A stretch of 64,000 nucleotides of DNA from Flavobacterium sp. MC2016-06 (lineage in GTDB: Bacteria; Bacteroidota; Bacteroidia; Flavobacteriales; Flavobacteriaceae). The stretch's first letter is position 1, and every line of letters starts with the position of its first letter. Below the pieces are notes generated by a model. The model was not told where the DNA came from. It saw nothing but the letters and a program-made list of their open reading frames with translations, and made no database searches. The stretch is from contig NZ_WMID02000004.1 of the NCBI RefSeq assembly GCF_009711165.2, positions 186,001-250,000 on the forward strand, in the 5' to 3' direction. Both the position numbers and the translations under genes were made by a program. Below, piece by piece: positions 18,683 to 27,200 of this stretch.

Positions 18683-19563
18683 TGAAGAAATTTTTAATTT
18701 ATATTGCCAAAATAATTGTTATAACTGCTTTAATAGCAATTGTGTTAGACGGATTATACACAGCGGTTTTTATGCAGTCAAAGAACAGAGGGAAAATTGA
18801 AGAAGTTATTAATTCAGAAGCAAAAAAATATGATCTCATTATTTTAGGTTCGTCTCGTGCTAATAATCATTTTGTATCTCAAATGTTTGAAGATAAGGGG
18901 TTGAAAACTTTTAATTATGGAATGAGTGGAGGACATTTATTTGAAGCTTCTTTGCTTTTAAAGTTAATGATTGAAAAAAAATATGTTGTTAAAAATGTGA
19001 TTTTAGAAGCAGATTTAAATCTTTCTAACGATCAGGAATCTGAAGGTATTTCGGCTAAATTTCTACCTTATATTCATAACTCAGAGGTTGTGAAAAAACA
19101 TTTTGAAACCCAGAAAGACTTTAAAGAATTATATTATATTCCTTTTTATAGATATGTAAAATATGATAGTAAAATAGGCTTTAGAGAAGCTTATGAAATT
19201 GCGAAAGGAGAGAAAACCAATGCTCTTGATAATTTAGGATATTATCCATTAGTAAAGCATAAAAATGGGAATATGAAAAACAATATTGTCAATCTAAATC
19301 CTTTACCCCATAATAAATATTACGAAGAAATTAAAGCAATTTGCAAGGCCAATAATATTAATTTTATAGCAGTAATGACGCCAATGTGCGAAAATGTTGT
19401 TGGGATGAATTATTTTGACAAAGTGAAAAAGGCTTATCCAGAAATTTATAATTACGAAAATGTAGTAATCGAAAATAAGTACTTCTCGTCTTGCGGGCAC
19501 ATGACAGATATAGGCGCAAAAATGTTTACAGCGAGAATTCTAAAAGATTTTTTTAATAAATAA
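18682..19563 (+). CDS. SGNH-hydrolase-like periplasmic protein, presumed MBOAT partner
   Basis: A 293-aa protein with an N-terminal membrane anchor (residues ~4-24), then LIILGSSRANNHF (~52-64), the block I Ser of SGNH hydrolases, and NYGMSGG (~79-85) as the block II Gly. Near the C-terminus CGHMTDIGAKMF matches the block V Asp/His region. DltD/AlgJ/AlgX-like proteins of this design accept acyl groups from an MBOAT and place them on a polymer. Its 1-bp overlap with the MBOAT gene strongly supports a pair. Overall similarity to named members is weak, so the label is by motif and context. Confidence 0.72.
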   Translation: MKKFLIYIAKIIVITALIAIVLDGLYTAVFMQSKNRGKIEEVINSEAKKYDLIILGSSRANNHFVSQMFEDKGLKTFNYGMSGGHLFEASLLLKLMIEKKYVVKNVILEADLNLSNDQESEGISAKFLPYIHNSEVVKKHFETQKDFKELYYIPFYRYVKYDSKIGFREAYEIAKGEKTNALDNLGYYPLVKHKNGNMKNNIVNLNPLPHNKYYEEIKAICKANNINFIAVMTPMCENVVGMNYFDKVKKAYPEIYNYENVVIENKYFSSCGHMTDIGAKMFTARILKDFFNK

Positions 19564-19564
19564 A

Positions 19565-20719
19565 ATGATGCACATTGCTTTTTTAACTCCAGAATATCCT
19601 CATCGTAGTGTAAAACATACTGCAGGAATTGGTACAAGTATTAAAAATCTAGTTCTTGCCCTGATTAAAAAAGGAGTAAAAGTTTCTGTATTTGTATATG
19701 GTCAAGATGAAGATGCTGTTTTTTTTGAAGATGAGGTTACAATTCACCTGATAAAAAATAAAAAATATTCTTTTTTAGGCTGGTTTTTTCATCGGAAACA
19801 TATTCAAAACTATTGTAATGTAGCTGTAAAAAAAGAAAATATTTCGATAATCGAAGCTCCAGATTGGACAGGAATTACAGCTTTTATGAATCTTAAAATT
19901 CCTTTAGTGATTCGTTTTCACGGAAGTGATACTTATTTTTGTCATTTAGAAAATAGAAAACAAAAACGCAAGAATTTCTGGTTTGAAAAATCAGCCATAA
20001 ACAAAGCAAAAGCATTTATTGCCCCAACAAACTTTGCAGGAGAAGTTTCGAAAAAGCTTTTTAAAATAAACCAAAAAGAAATTAAAACCATTTACCATGG
20101 TTTAGAACTTCAGAATTTTGAAAACCAAACTCCAGAGAAATTTGAAAAAGGATTAATCTTGTATATTGGAACTTTAATTAGGAAAAAAGGAGTTTTAGAA
20201 CTGCCTGAAATTTTTAATAAAGTGCGTCATAATTTTCCAGATGCTAAATTGATTTTGATAGGGAGTGATGCTCCAGATGTACAGACGCAATCAAAATCCA
20301 CTTGGGAATTGATGAAAAGTCTTTTTAAAGCAGATGATTTAAAACACGTCAAATATTTAGGTAAAATCCCATATGCTGAGATCCATAACTATATTAAAAG
20401 TGCGAATCTTTGTGTTTTTCCAACCTTTGCAGAAACATTAGGAATGGTTACAATTGAGTCTATGGCGATGAAAAAAGCAGTAGTGAATAGTGATTTTGGA
20501 TGGGCTCAAGAAATTATTATTGATCAAGAAAGTGGTTTTTTGGTACAACCAGAAAATCATGATTTATATGCAGACAAAATTATTCAGCTATTGCAAAATG
20601 ACTCTCTTTGTTCTAATATAGGAGAACAAGCGAGAATAAGAGTCGAAGCAAAATTTGATATTAATAAACTAGTTGAAGAAAATATAGAATTTTATAAAAA
20701 AATAATTTCTCAAAAATAA
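19565..20719 (+). CDS. Glycosyltransferase family 4 (GT-B)
   Basis: A 384-aa GT4 enzyme. The N-terminus IAFLTPEYPH...GIGTSIKNLVLALIKKG has the glycine-rich acceptor-domain loop. The hinge is LILYIGTLIRKKGVLELPEIF, and the E-x7-E block is FPTFAETLGMVTIESMAM followed by GWAQEII. Only 1 bp separates it from the SGNH gene. Two adjacent Met codons (19565, 19568) could both be the start. Donor and acceptor are unknown. Confidence 0.9.
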   Translation: MMHIAFLTPEYPHRSVKHTAGIGTSIKNLVLALIKKGVKVSVFVYGQDEDAVFFEDEVTIHLIKNKKYSFLGWFFHRKHIQNYCNVAVKKENISIIEAPDWTGITAFMNLKIPLVIRFHGSDTYFCHLENRKQKRKNFWFEKSAINKAKAFIAPTNFAGEVSKKLFKINQKEIKTIYHGLELQNFENQTPEKFEKGLILYIGTLIRKKGVLELPEIFNKVRHNFPDAKLILIGSDAPDVQTQSKSTWELMKSLFKADDLKHVKYLGKIPYAEIHNYIKSANLCVFPTFAETLGMVTIESMAMKKAVVNSDFGWAQEIIIDQESGFLVQPENHDLYADKIIQLLQNDSLCSNIGEQARIRVEAKFDINKLVEENIEFYKKIISQK

Positions 20720-20728
20720 AAACAAATA

Positions 20729-22243
20729 ATGATAGTTGTTTATCATCAAAATAATAAGGTTTTAAAGGTTTTAAAGGATGAAACTCAATTGTCATTTGGC
20801 AACGAGAATATTGCCGAGAACTTAATGTTTTTGGCAAATACCTACACAGATGAGTTGTTGATTTGGTGCCATATTGATTTTAAACGGTATCTGAATTTTG
20901 CTGCTTTTGAAACAGTTTTTCATCATAATAAAATAATGGCTTCTTATAACCCATTCTCAAACGAATATTTATCAGAAGCGATTGGTTATGTTGAAGAGTC
21001 ACCTTTTATAAAAATTAATAAAAAAGTAACCTATCCAACATGGCAAATGAGTAGTTGTGTAGGAGGTGTGTATGCATCTGTTTTAACTGCTGTGAATGAT
21101 GAAGCTTATAAAGACAAAAATTTTGATTATTTTTTAAATTCGATTGCAAAATTAGCAATGCCTAAAGGACTTTTTTGTTATTCTGCACCACAATTGCTTA
21201 TTAATTTTTCAGAAAAAGACCAGACCTATATTGAAAATAAGTTTCTGTTATTTAGATTTGTAAAACAGCACTATAAGACAAGATGGGTATTCTTGCTCTT
21301 CTTAAATTTGCTTATTTATGAAAGACAACTCCCTTTGGTGCCATTTATTTTTAGCTTTTTTTATTTTAAAAGAAAACTAAAAAAGGATTTGTTAGATCAA
21401 ATTGCGGTAAAGTCTATAAATAGCAGCACAGTCAAACATAAAACAATCGATGTTATAATTCCAACCATTGGAAGAAAGCAATATCTATATGATGTTTTAA
21501 AAGATTTGTCAAAACAGACCCATCTACCTAAAAATGTTATAATTGTTGAGCAAAATGCAGATATTGAAAGTAGTTCAGAATTAGATTATTTAACCAATGA
21601 AGATTGGCCATTTACTATAAAGCATACGTTTACACATCAAACCGGTGTATGTAATGCCAGAAATTTGGCATTAAACGAAGTTGAAAGCGAATGGGTATTT
21701 CTTAATGACGATGACAATCGATTTGAATCTGACTTGATAGAAAATGTTTTAGAAAGGGCTTTTTTGTACGGTACTAATTGTTTAACTACATCATATATTC
21801 AACAAAATGAAGTACTAACCTATAAAACAATACATCAATCAGGAATTTTTGGATCGGGTAACAGTTTCTTAAATTCAAGTTTCTTAAAATTTGTATCCTT
21901 TGATAAGTCATTAGAATTTGGTTATGGTGAGGATACTGATTTTGGTTTACAACTGCGTAATTTAGGAGTAGATGTAATTTATTTTCCAGAACTTACAATT
22001 TTACATTTAAAAGCTCCAATGGGTGGATTTAGAACTAAAGTTGTATTTCCGTGGGAAACAGAGAAAGATTTCCCTAAACCATCACCGAAAATTATGTATG
22101 TTAAAAGAAAACATCTTGCGGATGAACAATTATCATCTTATAAAACAATATTGTTTTTTAAACTTCACAAAATTAATTTTTTTAAGATTCCTCAATTTAA
22201 TAGACGTTGGGAGTCAAGTGTAAGATGGTCTAAAAAAATATAA
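20729..22243 (+). CDS. GT2 glycosyltransferase with unusual ~230-residue N-terminal domain
   Basis: The 504-aa protein is about 200 residues longer than the GT2 enzymes around it. The GT2 domain begins only at ~240 (IDVIIPTIGRKQYL), with IIVEQNAD, TGVCNARNLAL and the metal motif NDDD (~326-329), and ends with GYGEDTDFGLQLRNLG. The first ~185 residues show an alternating pattern (MIVVYHQN, LLIWCHID, ASYNPFSNEYL) without a family I recognise. They are followed by a hydrophobic stretch at ~187-213 that could dip into the membrane. The N-terminal part could be a second, degenerate transferase or an acceptor module. Whole-length fusion is intact, with no frameshift. Confidence 0.8.
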   Translation: MIVVYHQNNKVLKVLKDETQLSFGNENIAENLMFLANTYTDELLIWCHIDFKRYLNFAAFETVFHHNKIMASYNPFSNEYLSEAIGYVEESPFIKINKKVTYPTWQMSSCVGGVYASVLTAVNDEAYKDKNFDYFLNSIAKLAMPKGLFCYSAPQLLINFSEKDQTYIENKFLLFRFVKQHYKTRWVFLLFLNLLIYERQLPLVPFIFSFFYFKRKLKKDLLDQIAVKSINSSTVKHKTIDVIIPTIGRKQYLYDVLKDLSKQTHLPKNVIIVEQNADIESSSELDYLTNEDWPFTIKHTFTHQTGVCNARNLALNEVESEWVFLNDDDNRFESDLIENVLERAFLYGTNCLTTSYIQQNEVLTYKTIHQSGIFGSGNSFLNSSFLKFVSFDKSLEFGYGEDTDFGLQLRNLGVDVIYFPELTILHLKAPMGGFRTKVVFPWETEKDFPKPSPKIMYVKRKHLADEQLSSYKTILFFKLHKINFFKIPQFNRRWESSVRWSKKI

Positions 22244-22249
22244 AATTGA

Positions 22250-23044
22250 ATGGAAAAAAAAATCAGCTTTTTAATAACTCATTACAATAGATTTGAAAAT
22301 TTAGAAATTTGTATCAATGCGATCCGAAGTTCAAATATTAAATTTGATTATGAAATTGTAATAAGTGATGATGGAAGCAAAAAAGAAATTCAGGATAAAA
22401 TCCTTGCTCTTAATGTCGACCAGAAAATTATGTCGCCAAAGAATCGTGGTTTGGCTCATAATATCAATAAAGGAATGAAAGCATGTAAAGGAGATTTTAT
22501 TTTTTATTGTCAAGATGATTTCTTAATTAATTATGAATCTAATTTTGACGAAGTTTTTAAAGAAGCATTATTTCTTTTAGATTCAAAAGTAGTTGATTTG
22601 GTTCGATTCAGAGCTAATTATATATTTCCATATCTTGTGCCTATTTCTAAATCAGTATTTCGAATACCAAAATTTTCGTTTAAAAATTTTCTAACAAATG
22701 CTTTTCAGTATAGTGATAATCCATTTTTAATAAGAAACGATTTCTTTAATAATTTTGGGGTTTATCTAGAGGGAACATCGCCAGATTATGGTGAAGCTGA
22801 GTTCGCTATAAGAATTTTTAAATCAAATGCACGAATTAGTATAGTAAATAATGGATTAATTAAGGATTTAGAATTTAGTGAATCTGTTATTAGAACTAAT
22901 AACGGATTAAAAACAAAGAAAACAAATAAATCCATAAAGAGAATAAAACAATATTTAAGAGCTCTTAGAATGCATTTAGAAGTTGTTTGTTATGATCCAG
23001 AGAAAAGGGGACTGATAACTTATAAAAATAAATATAAGAACTGA
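22250..23044 (+). CDS. Glycosyltransferase family 2
   Basis: A 264-aa single-domain GT2 enzyme starting KKISFLITHYNRFENL, with IVISDDGSKKEI (~36-47) and CQDDF (~87-91) as the metal-binding motif. The short length lacks the extra C-terminal domain of several neighbours. GTSPDYGEAEFAIRI may hold the catalytic acid region. The gap is 6 bp to the upstream gene and 14 bp to the exostosin-like gene. Specificity unknown. Confidence 0.87.
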   Translation: MEKKISFLITHYNRFENLEICINAIRSSNIKFDYEIVISDDGSKKEIQDKILALNVDQKIMSPKNRGLAHNINKGMKACKGDFIFYCQDDFLINYESNFDEVFKEALFLLDSKVVDLVRFRANYIFPYLVPISKSVFRIPKFSFKNFLTNAFQYSDNPFLIRNDFFNNFGVYLEGTSPDYGEAEFAIRIFKSNARISIVNNGLIKDLEFSESVIRTNNGLKTKKTNKSIKRIKQYLRALRMHLEVVCYDPEKRGLITYKNKYKN

Positions 23045-23058
23045 TAGATACTAAGGAA

Positions 23059-24084
23059 ATGTTGAAAATATATACAGAACATCAGTTTTTAAACTCTGAC
23101 AATAGAAGAAAAGTTTTTCCTTTACTTTTTGATTTAGTTTACGTTCCGAATTCTAAAACTGTTTTATATTATGGTTTTACAGATTCAATCTCAGAAGCCG
23201 ATATTGCTATTTTTCCTGTTGATATTATTTCGTTTATGAAAAATGATAACGATAATTTTCTGAAAAATTGGATACAAAATATGTCAGAAAATAATATACC
23301 AATTTGGGTGTATGCAGCTGGTGATTTTGGCTATAGTATAGAAAATGAAAATGTTACAACATTTCGTTTAGGAGGATTTGATTCAAAAATAAAAGCATCA
23401 ACCTTAATATTACCTAGTTTTGTTAGTGATCCATATGATACAATTTTAGAAAATCAATTTTCAGCAGTTCCAAAAAGTACAAAACCAAATATAGGATTTG
23501 TGGGCAATGCAAATGGTTCATTTGTGAAATTATGTAAAGAATTTGCGCTTTATGCAAAGCAAAATATAATTAATATTTATACCAAAAACCTCGAAGATTA
23601 CCATCCATTTTATCCTTCAAGTAGTAAAAGATATCAATTGTTGCAAAAGCTAATAAAAGAGGATAGAATAGAAAATAACTTTATACTTAGAGATAAGTAC
23701 AGGGCAAAAGATAAAAATGCAGGAAGCAAAGAAAATTCAACATTAGAATTTTTTAAAAATATTCAGGATAATTTATATGTTTTTTGCTTGCGTGGAAATG
23801 GAAATTTTTCGGTTCGATTTTACGAAACACTCATAATGGGAAGAATTCCTGTTTTGGTAAATACAGACGTTCGTTTACCATTATCTGATGAAATAGATTG
23901 GGAGAAACATTGTCTCTTGGTTTCTGAAGATTCTATTATTAATGATTTGCTGAATTTTCATACTTCCAAAACAGACTTAGAACTCAAAGAAATGCAAAAT
24001 GCTAATAGAAAATTAATGCTGGAGAGATTAAATAGAGTAGATTATTTTATTCAATTGAGAATTAAAAAAAATATAAACAAATGA
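23059..24084 (+). CDS. Exostosin-like glycosyltransferase (GT47-type C-terminal motif)
   Basis: A 341-aa protein whose C-terminal half has FCLRGNGNFSVRFYETL (~242-258) directly followed by IMGRIPVLVNTD. This matches the exostosin/GT47 donor-site block (C-x-R-G-x-G-x-x-S-x-R-x-x-E-x-L-x-x-G-x-I-P). The N-terminus (KIYTEHQFL, DIAIFPVDI) resembles the acceptor domain of the same group. Eukaryotic exostosins build heparan sulfate; bacterial relatives occur singly in surface-glycan loci. Its stop overlaps the next start by 4 bp (ATGA). Donor unknown. Confidence 0.75.
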   Translation: MLKIYTEHQFLNSDNRRKVFPLLFDLVYVPNSKTVLYYGFTDSISEADIAIFPVDIISFMKNDNDNFLKNWIQNMSENNIPIWVYAAGDFGYSIENENVTTFRLGGFDSKIKASTLILPSFVSDPYDTILENQFSAVPKSTKPNIGFVGNANGSFVKLCKEFALYAKQNIINIYTKNLEDYHPFYPSSSKRYQLLQKLIKEDRIENNFILRDKYRAKDKNAGSKENSTLEFFKNIQDNLYVFCLRGNGNFSVRFYETLIMGRIPVLVNTDVRLPLSDEIDWEKHCLLVSEDSIINDLLNFHTSKTDLELKEMQNANRKLMLERLNRVDYFIQLRIKKNINK

Positions 24085-25082
24085 AATTTTCGTTAATCAT
24101 TTGTACCTATATGCGTTCAAAGCCTTTATTGAATTTGTTGCAATCAGTTAAAAATCAGGAATTATATCCAGATGAAATATTAATTATTGACGGATCAAGA
24201 AATACTGAAACAGAGATTATTTTCGAAAAAAATCAATTTCAAGGGTTAAAATATTTCCTTGTTTCTGATGAAGATCGAGGACTTACAAAACAGCGTAATT
24301 TCGGAATTTCAAAAGTAGCAGCTTCTTCTGAAATAGTTTGTTATTTAGACGATGATACAGTTTTGGAGCCTGATTATTTTAGAGAAATTATTAAATCATT
24401 TCAAAGTGATAATAATATTGTTGGAGTTGGAGGAGTTGATATAAAGGATTTTAAATGGAAATTACAACAACCTAATGTTTCCTATAATAGTAAAAAATAT
24501 TATTTATTTGAAGGGTATTTTTACAAAGAAGGAATTAGAAATGTAGCAAGAAATTATTTAGGACTTGGCTCTAATTTAGGATCAGGAAAAATGCCGGATT
24601 ACTCACACGGAAGAACTTCAGGGTTTCCAATGACAGGAAAAACATATGAAGTGGATTTACTAATAGGTATGTCTATGGCATTTAGAAAAAGTGTTTTGAA
24701 TAAAATTAAATTTTCAAAATTCTTTGAAGGTTATGGTCTATATGAAGATGCCGATTTTAGTTTAAGAGCTTTACAATATGGAAAAAATGTGATCAATACA
24801 AAAGCAAAATTGCTGCATTTTCATGCTGAATCGGGGAGACCAAATCAATACAAGTATGGAAGAATGGTCGTGCGAAATGGCTGGTATGTTTGGTGTATAA
24901 AAAACCCAAATCCAAAATTGAAAGATCGTTTGAAATGGAATACAATAACTTTATTATTGATCTTAATCAGATATAGCAACGTTCTCACGGATAAAAATAA
25001 AAAAAGTACTTTTACAGAAGCAATTGGAAGAACAATTGGCTGGTGTAGTTTGTTAATTGATAAACCATCATTAAATGAGTAA
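24081..25082 (+). CDS. Glycosyltransferase family 2
   Basis: A 333-aa GT2 enzyme with FSLIICTYMRSKPL (3-16), ILIIDGSRN (~33-41), the TKQRNFGI acceptor-loop motif and the metal motif DDDT (~91-95, in CYLDDDT). LYEDADFSLRALQYGKN is the ED-x-D catalytic block, as in WcaA/rhamnosyltransferase-type enzymes. The C-terminal region is basic and contains a hydrophobic helix (ITLLLILIRYSNVL). Coupled to both neighbours by overlaps of 4 and 8 bp. Confidence 0.9.
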   Translation: MKFSLIICTYMRSKPLLNLLQSVKNQELYPDEILIIDGSRNTETEIIFEKNQFQGLKYFLVSDEDRGLTKQRNFGISKVAASSEIVCYLDDDTVLEPDYFREIIKSFQSDNNIVGVGGVDIKDFKWKLQQPNVSYNSKKYYLFEGYFYKEGIRNVARNYLGLGSNLGSGKMPDYSHGRTSGFPMTGKTYEVDLLIGMSMAFRKSVLNKIKFSKFFEGYGLYEDADFSLRALQYGKNVINTKAKLLHFHAESGRPNQYKYGRMVVRNGWYVWCIKNPNPKLKDRLKWNTITLLLILIRYSNVLTDKNKKSTFTEAIGRTIGWCSLLIDKPSLNE

Positions 25083-26082
25083 TATTAAAAGAGTTTATGT
25101 TTTTGGCTTGTTTAATTCGTTCTATGATTCTTTTTACATAAAAGGAATTCAGGATTTGTTTGGAAAGGACAAAATAGTTTACAACTTATCTAAATTTCCA
25201 AGGTTTAAACAAAATACTTTTGCAGTGATTTTTGAGGATGGAGGAGGAAAGGAAACCAAAATGATTATTGATTCTAGAGATACTGATGAAATATGGAATG
25301 AAGAATTAATTTGGTGTGATGTTTACGGAAAAATCAATTATGATTTGAATAAAGTTCCAGCTGATTTTACTTCTAAAATAATTCCAATTGGTCCTAGTTT
25401 CGGAATTAAATTCTGGAATTTATATGAAACTTTGTTTTTTGGGATAAAACACACTCTAAAATTTAAAAAAAGACTCTCAAACCCACGTGATTATTTTGCC
25501 AATTATTGGAGACAATATAAAAGACTGCAACTGGAGGATTATTATTCTAAAGAAGAAATTTTAGAGAATTATGTTTTTTTTGTAAGTTCAATCTGGAAGA
25601 AGGAATCACAGACAAATACAAATAGATTTAATTATATAAAAACTTGCAAAGATAATTCTAAAATTATTTTTGAAGGAGGATTTGCTCCTAGAAAAGATGG
25701 AAATAATTTAGGTTTTGATATTTTTTTGATATCCCAAAGAGTCAATTTAAAAACTTATTTTTCTAAGACAAAAAAATCTGAGTTTGTTTTTAACACTCCA
25801 GCAGTTTTATCTTGTCATGGATGGAAATTAGCTGAGTTTCTTGCAATGGGTAAAGCAATTATTTCAACAAATCATAAAAATGTTTTACCAAGTCCGCTTG
25901 ATAATAATGTTCAAGTTGTTTATGTTGACGAAAACTCTTCTCAAGATTATTCAGATAAAATAAATTATTTAATATGTAATCCAGATAAAAGAAAAGAATT
26001 AGAAACTAATGCTTTGATTTATTTTAAAATGCATTTAGAACCTACAGCTGTAATTACCAAACTTTTAAATTATAAGGTTTGA
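25075..26082 (+). CDS. Unclassified GT-B-like glycosyltransferase
   Basis: A 335-aa protein with no family I can name. Its C-terminal block VLSCHGWKLAEFLAMGKAII, followed by ENSSQDYSDKINYL and NPDKRKELETNA, has the layout of a GT-B donor domain, including the conserved Glu and a small-residue loop. The N-terminal part (RVYVFGLFNSFYDSFYI, IIDSRDTDEI) fits an acceptor-binding Rossmann half. A CxWKxxE motif replaces the ordinary GT4 E-x7-E. It overlaps the upstream gene by 8 bp and the downstream gene by 4 bp, so it is part of the glycan transcript. Confidence 0.65.
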   Translation: MSNIKRVYVFGLFNSFYDSFYIKGIQDLFGKDKIVYNLSKFPRFKQNTFAVIFEDGGGKETKMIIDSRDTDEIWNEELIWCDVYGKINYDLNKVPADFTSKIIPIGPSFGIKFWNLYETLFFGIKHTLKFKKRLSNPRDYFANYWRQYKRLQLEDYYSKEEILENYVFFVSSIWKKESQTNTNRFNYIKTCKDNSKIIFEGGFAPRKDGNNLGFDIFLISQRVNLKTYFSKTKKSEFVFNTPAVLSCHGWKLAEFLAMGKAIISTNHKNVLPSPLDNNVQVVYVDENSSQDYSDKINYLICNPDKRKELETNALIYFKMHLEPTAVITKLLNYKV

Positions 26083-27200
26083 GATTCGCGATAATTTCTC
26101 ATGTTATACATGTAAAAGATAAAGATCAATTTTTTGGTTATGCACCATATGTTCGAGAAATGAATATTTGGTTAAAATATATTGATGAACTTATAATTGT
26201 GGCACCATTATCTAAGGAAGATCCAACTGCGATTGATTTTTTATATACACATCATAAGGCAATAGATTTTAGAAAAGTTTCTGATTTTAGTTTTACCAGT
26301 TTCAAGAATAATTTAATTTCGATTTTTAAATTGCCATTGATTTTTTGGAAAATATTTTGGGCAATGAAAAATGCAGATCATATTCATTTACGTTGTCCTG
26401 GAAATATGGGGCTTATTGGCTGTTTAGTTCAGATTTTATTTCCAAGCAAAATAAAAACAGCTAAATACGCGGGCAATTGGGATTCTAAAAGCAAACAACC
26501 TTGGACATATAGGTTACAAAAATACATTTTGAGTAATACATTTTTAACTCGAAATATTCAGGTTTTAGTTTATGGTGAATGGAAACATCAATCTAAAAAT
26601 ATAGTGCCTTTTTTTACAGCAACTTATTCAGAATCTGAAAAAGAAATAGTACAAAGAACAGGTTTTAATCTTGGTGTAAAATTTATTTTTGTTGGAAGTT
26701 TATCAGTAGGTAAAAACCCGCTATATGCCATTAAATTGGTTGAAGAATTACTTAAAAATGGAAAGCAAGCTACATTAGATTTGTATGGAGATGGTTCAGA
26801 AAAAAAATCTTTAGAAGAATACATTCAAAATAGGAAGCTGAAAAAACATGTTATTTTAAAAGGAAATCAAGATAAAGAGACGATTAAAAAAGCTTATCAA
26901 GAATCCCATTTTGTTATTTTACCTTCAAAAAGTGAAGGCTGGCCAAAAGCTATTGCCGAAGGTATGTTTTGGGGTTGTGTACCAGTTGCTACAAAAATTT
27001 CATGTGTTCCATCTATGTTAGATTATGGAAAACGCGGTATTTTATTAGAGATGAATTTGAACAAAGATTTGATTCAAATTGAACAGTTACTTTTAGGCGA
27101 AAGTGATTTTTTCTCTAAAAGTAAATTAGCATCTAATTGGTCACAAAATTATACTACCGATGTTTTTGAAGCTGAGATTAAAAAGCTTATTAAAAAATGA
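26079..27200 (+). CDS. Glycosyltransferase family 4 (GT-B), TTG start
   Basis: A 373-aa GT4 enzyme with FIFVGSLSVGKNPLYAIKL at the start of the donor domain and PSKSEGWPKAIAEGMFWG as the E-x7-E block. The start is a TTG within a TTGA overlap with the preceding stop, analogous to the ATGA overlaps elsewhere in the cluster. The conserved N-terminal blocks (FAIISHVIHV, YAPYVREMNIW) begin at once after it, and the first ATG is 83 bases downstream inside those conserved blocks. Substrate unknown. Confidence 0.87.
   Translation: MRFAIISHVIHVKDKDQFFGYAPYVREMNIWLKYIDELIIVAPLSKEDPTAIDFLYTHHKAIDFRKVSDFSFTSFKNNLISIFKLPLIFWKIFWAMKNADHIHLRCPGNMGLIGCLVQILFPSKIKTAKYAGNWDSKSKQPWTYRLQKYILSNTFLTRNIQVLVYGEWKHQSKNIVPFFTATYSESEKEIVQRTGFNLGVKFIFVGSLSVGKNPLYAIKLVEELLKNGKQATLDLYGDGSEKKSLEEYIQNRKLKKHVILKGNQDKETIKKAYQESHFVILPSKSEGWPKAIAEGMFWGCVPVATKISCVPSMLDYGKRGILLEMNLNKDLIQIEQLLLGESDFFSKSKLASNWSQNYTTDVFEAEIKKLIKK

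Noticed and set aside
22023..22223. Internal 66-aa plus-strand frame
   Set aside because: Shadow of the 504-aa GT2 gene in another frame, with no independent features.
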